Origin: CAJGBR01 sp045637425
Lineage (GTDB): Bacteria > Bacteroidota > Bacteroidia > Bacteroidales > Rikenellaceae
Direction: 5' to 3'
DNA length: 33,247 nt
NCBI GenBank assembly: GCA_045637425.1
Contig: JAZTZL010000034.1
Coordinates: 1 to 33,247, forward strand
The notes below the pieces were generated by a model. It ran no database searches, was not told where the DNA came from, and saw only the letters and a program-made list of their open reading frames with translations. The position numbers and the translations under genes are program-made. Shown here one piece after another: positions 31,830 to 33,247 of the stretch (positions are counted from its first letter, which is position 1; each line of letters opens with the position of its first letter).

Positions 31830-32594
31830 ATGACAAGTATAGCAGCAAAGCACGGTGATTCAATGGATTACACCACCGAAGAAAAAATCAAGGCACTCTA
31901 CGAACTTCAGAAGATTGACTCGAAAATTGACGAAATCAACAAGATTAAAGGTGAGTTGCCATTGGAAGTTCAAGATTTGGAAGACGAAATTGCAGGTCTC
32001 GAAACCCGCATTGCGAACATTTTGAACGATATTGATGAATCGACTCGCAACATAAAAATCAAAAAAGAGGAGATAGAAAAAGCAAAAGCCCTTATTGCTA
32101 AGTACGAAGAACAAGAAAAAAATGTTCGCAACAATCGCGAATATGAATCTTTGGCGAAGGAGATTGAGTTGCAGAAACTTGAAATTGAGTTGTGCGAAAA
32201 GAAGATTAAGGAGTACACAGCTGATGTCAAGGTGAAGAAGAAACTCGTTGAGGAGTGCAAGGGTATTGCTGACGGCCGTCGCATCGACCTGAAGAGTAAA
32301 CAAGAAGAGTTGGAAAGCATCGACCTCGAAACTGCAAAGGTTGTTGAGGAGTTGACTAAGGAGTCTGAGTTGGCTGCAGAACGTATAGATTCTCGACTTT
32401 TGACTGCATATAGACGCATCAGAGGTAATGCTCGCAACGGTTTGGCTGTAGTTACTGTTAAGCGTGATGCTTGCGGAGGTTGCTATAATCGTATCCCGCC
32501 GCAACGCCAGTTTGACATTAGAATGAGCAAGAAGATTATCGTTTGCGAATACTGCGGACGTATCCTTGTTTCAGACCTGTTGGATAACGAATAA
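31830..32594 (+). CDS. CT398-type coiled-coil zinc-ribbon protein
   Basis: The 254-residue protein is a long helical hairpin (about residues 15-200) rich in Glu and Lys. A C-terminal four-cysteine zinc ribbon follows: CGGCYNRIPPQ near 216 and CEYCGR near 239. The motif VRNNREYESLAKEIE is typical of the family (zf-RING_7). Proteins of this type are proposed nucleic-acid or chaperone-like factors; the role is unproven. Linkage to nif3 recurs in Bacteroidota. A TTATGT-like leader is short and no riboswitch is seen. Confidence 0.85.
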   Translation: MTSIAAKHGDSMDYTTEEKIKALYELQKIDSKIDEINKIKGELPLEVQDLEDEIAGLETRIANILNDIDESTRNIKIKKEEIEKAKALIAKYEEQEKNVRNNREYESLAKEIELQKLEIELCEKKIKEYTADVKVKKKLVEECKGIADGRRIDLKSKQEELESIDLETAKVVEELTKESELAAERIDSRLLTAYRRIRGNARNGLAVVTVKRDACGGCYNRIPPQRQFDIRMSKKIIVCEYCGRILVSDLLDNE

Positions 32595-32615
32595 TCTCAC
32601 TATGATTATATTATG

Positions 32616-32640
32616 TAGCCCGACTTTTCCGGTCGGGCTA
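32616..32640. terminator. Bidirectional terminator with shared stem sequence
   Basis: Stem TAGCCCGAC/GTCGGGCTA (32616-32624 with 32632-32640) with loop TTTTCCG is followed by TTTTTA. It lies between two converging genes. Confidence 0.85.
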
Positions 32641-32649
32641 TTTTTATGT

Positions 32650-32982
32650 TTAACCTGCTAATGCACCTATTAATCCAATTATAAAACCAAAAACAAAGGA
32701 TAGTATAAATCCAGTCAATGCCCATTTACCACATCCTTTAGCTTTTTGAGGTTTAGTATCTTTCCATACAATATATAGTACAAGTCCAACTACAGGGAAC
32801 AAAAACGATAATACATTGAGTCCTGCGCTTGGTTTGTCAATTTCGATTGGTTGTTGTTGGTAATTTGGTTGTTGATGTGGAGTTTCAACTTGATAGGGTT
32901 GAATGTTTCTTAAGTCTTGACCACATTCAGGGCACCAATTTGTGCCGTCTGGAATTTGTTTTCCACAATTTTTGCAATACAT
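32650..32982 (-). CDS. Zinc-ribbon membrane protein of unknown function
   Basis: The 110-residue protein has an N-terminal zinc ribbon (CKNCGKQIPDGTNWCPECG, residues 3-21). A Gln/Pro-rich linker (about 28-55) follows, then two membrane helices at about 56-73 and 87-109, the second Gly-rich. Proteins of this layout are common and uncharacterised. It has its own promoter and a leader of about 60 nt that contains a 7-bp hairpin. Confidence 0.75.
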   Translation of the reverse strand: MYCKNCGKQIPDGTNWCPECGQDLRNIQPYQVETPHQQPNYQQQPIEIDKPSAGLNVLSFLFPVVGLVLYIVWKDTKPQKAKGCGKWALTGFILSFVFGFIIGLIGALAG

Positions 32983-33016
32983 AACTGTTTGTGTTTAGGT
33001 TAATGTTTATTGTAAA

Positions 33017-33037
33017 ATTCTTCGTAGTAGGAAGAAT
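33017..33037. repeat. Small inverted repeat in the leader of the zinc-ribbon gene
   Basis: ATTCTTC (33017-33023) and GAAGAAT (33031-33037) pair around GTAGTAG. It would form a short hairpin near the 5' end of the minus-strand mRNA. Confidence 0.45.
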
Positions 33038-33045
33038 TATCACAG

Positions 33046-33077
33046 TAAAGTTAAGATGTATAAATAATATTTCCAAA
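33046..33077 (-). promoter_or_regulatory. Promoter of zinc-ribbon membrane protein gene
   Basis: On the minus strand TTTG (33074-33077), a 20-nt spacer and TAACTTTA (33046-33053) match the consensus with one change in the -7 box. Confidence 0.65.
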
Positions 33078-33159
33078 TATTATTGTTAGAAAAAATTAGA
33101 ATATTAATGTTTATTTTATATATTTTATTGTTTGATATATGGGTTCTGTAACGAAAAAG

Positions 33160-33182
33160 CGCCTCTAGTATATTTAGAGGCG
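33160..33182 (-). terminator. Terminator of the gene entering from the right edge
   Basis: An 8-bp stem CGCCTCTA/TAGAGGCG with a 7-nt loop is followed on the minus strand by CTTTTTCG. It lies 28 nt past the stop codon at 33211. Confidence 0.75.
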
Positions 33183-33210
33183 GGTTTAGAATTATTGCGA
33201 TTATAATCGA

Positions 33211-33246
33211 CTATCGTTCGTTACGGATAGTTTCGATAATCTTTTC
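33211..33246 (-). CDS. C-terminal tail of a gene running in from the right edge
   Basis: Read on the minus strand the last bases encode EKIIETIRNER and then TAG. A good terminator just beyond supports a real gene end. Too little is visible to name the product. Confidence 0.4.
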   Translation of the reverse strand, partial: EKIIETIRNER

Positions 33247-33247
33247 T

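Overview
The window looks like a chromosomal segment of a member of the Bacteroidota, most likely order Bacteroidales. Three things support this. Promoters recur in the Bacteroidota form, TTTG, a spacer of about 19-20 nt, then TAnnTTTG; clean examples precede rpmH, the tRNA-Lys pair, arsR and both secreted-protein cassettes. Shine-Dalgarno sequences are weak. The gene families are typical: RluB with a long Arg-rich N-terminus, a hemerythrin-LuxR fusion, Nif3 next to a CT398-type zinc-ribbon protein, and a Wza/Wzc/PHP-phosphatase capsule module. A cysteate synthase-like gene lies near an alpha-oxoamine synthase. This suggests capnine-type sulfonolipid synthesis, known from Rikenellaceae such as Alistipes, Flavobacteriia and Cytophagia. 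I cannot name the genus.

Region 1 (1-4.9 kb) is accessory DNA. It holds the 3' part of a MobV/Pre-type relaxase gene and, facing it across a shared bidirectional terminator, a six-gene minus-strand arsenic operon: arsR, an ArsF-like lipoprotein, an ArsG-like CcdA-family permease, a small thioredoxin, an ArsP-type permease and arsC. Most genes in it abut or overlap by ATGA. Two copies of an 18-bp inverted-repeat operator lie upstream of arsR and between arsR and arsF. The 450 bp between arsR and aspA probably contains the right border of the mobile element.

Region 2 (4.9-9.3 kb) is core: aspartate ammonia-lyase, a secreted S9 (DPP IV-type) peptidase and ribosomal protein L34. Region 3 (9.3-13.1 kb, minus) is a polysaccharide-export and tyrosine-phosphorylation operon (wza, wzc, PHP phosphatase). 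A metallo-beta-lactamase-fold hydrolase and a hemerythrin-LuxR regulator diverge from it.

Region 4 (15-20.4 kb) has two copies of an unrecognised two-gene secreted-protein cassette. In the second copy the first gene has a single-base frameshift just after its signal peptide. Between the copies lie two tRNA-Lys genes, rluB and a MalY/PatB-type aminotransferase. Region 5 (20.4-24.6 kb) is core metabolism: aroQ-pyk (minus), then thiL-thiD-divIC/ftsB-like and tRNA-Gln (plus).

Region 6 (24.6-29.9 kb, minus) holds the putative cysteate synthase, purD, a multi-pass membrane protein and the alpha-oxoamine synthase. Region 7 (30-33.2 kb) has a MerR-like regulator, Nif3 and the zinc-ribbon coiled-coil protein in a row on the plus strand. 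A small zinc-ribbon membrane protein and the tail of one more gene follow on the minus strand. No CRISPR array, rRNA gene or recognisable transposase is present.
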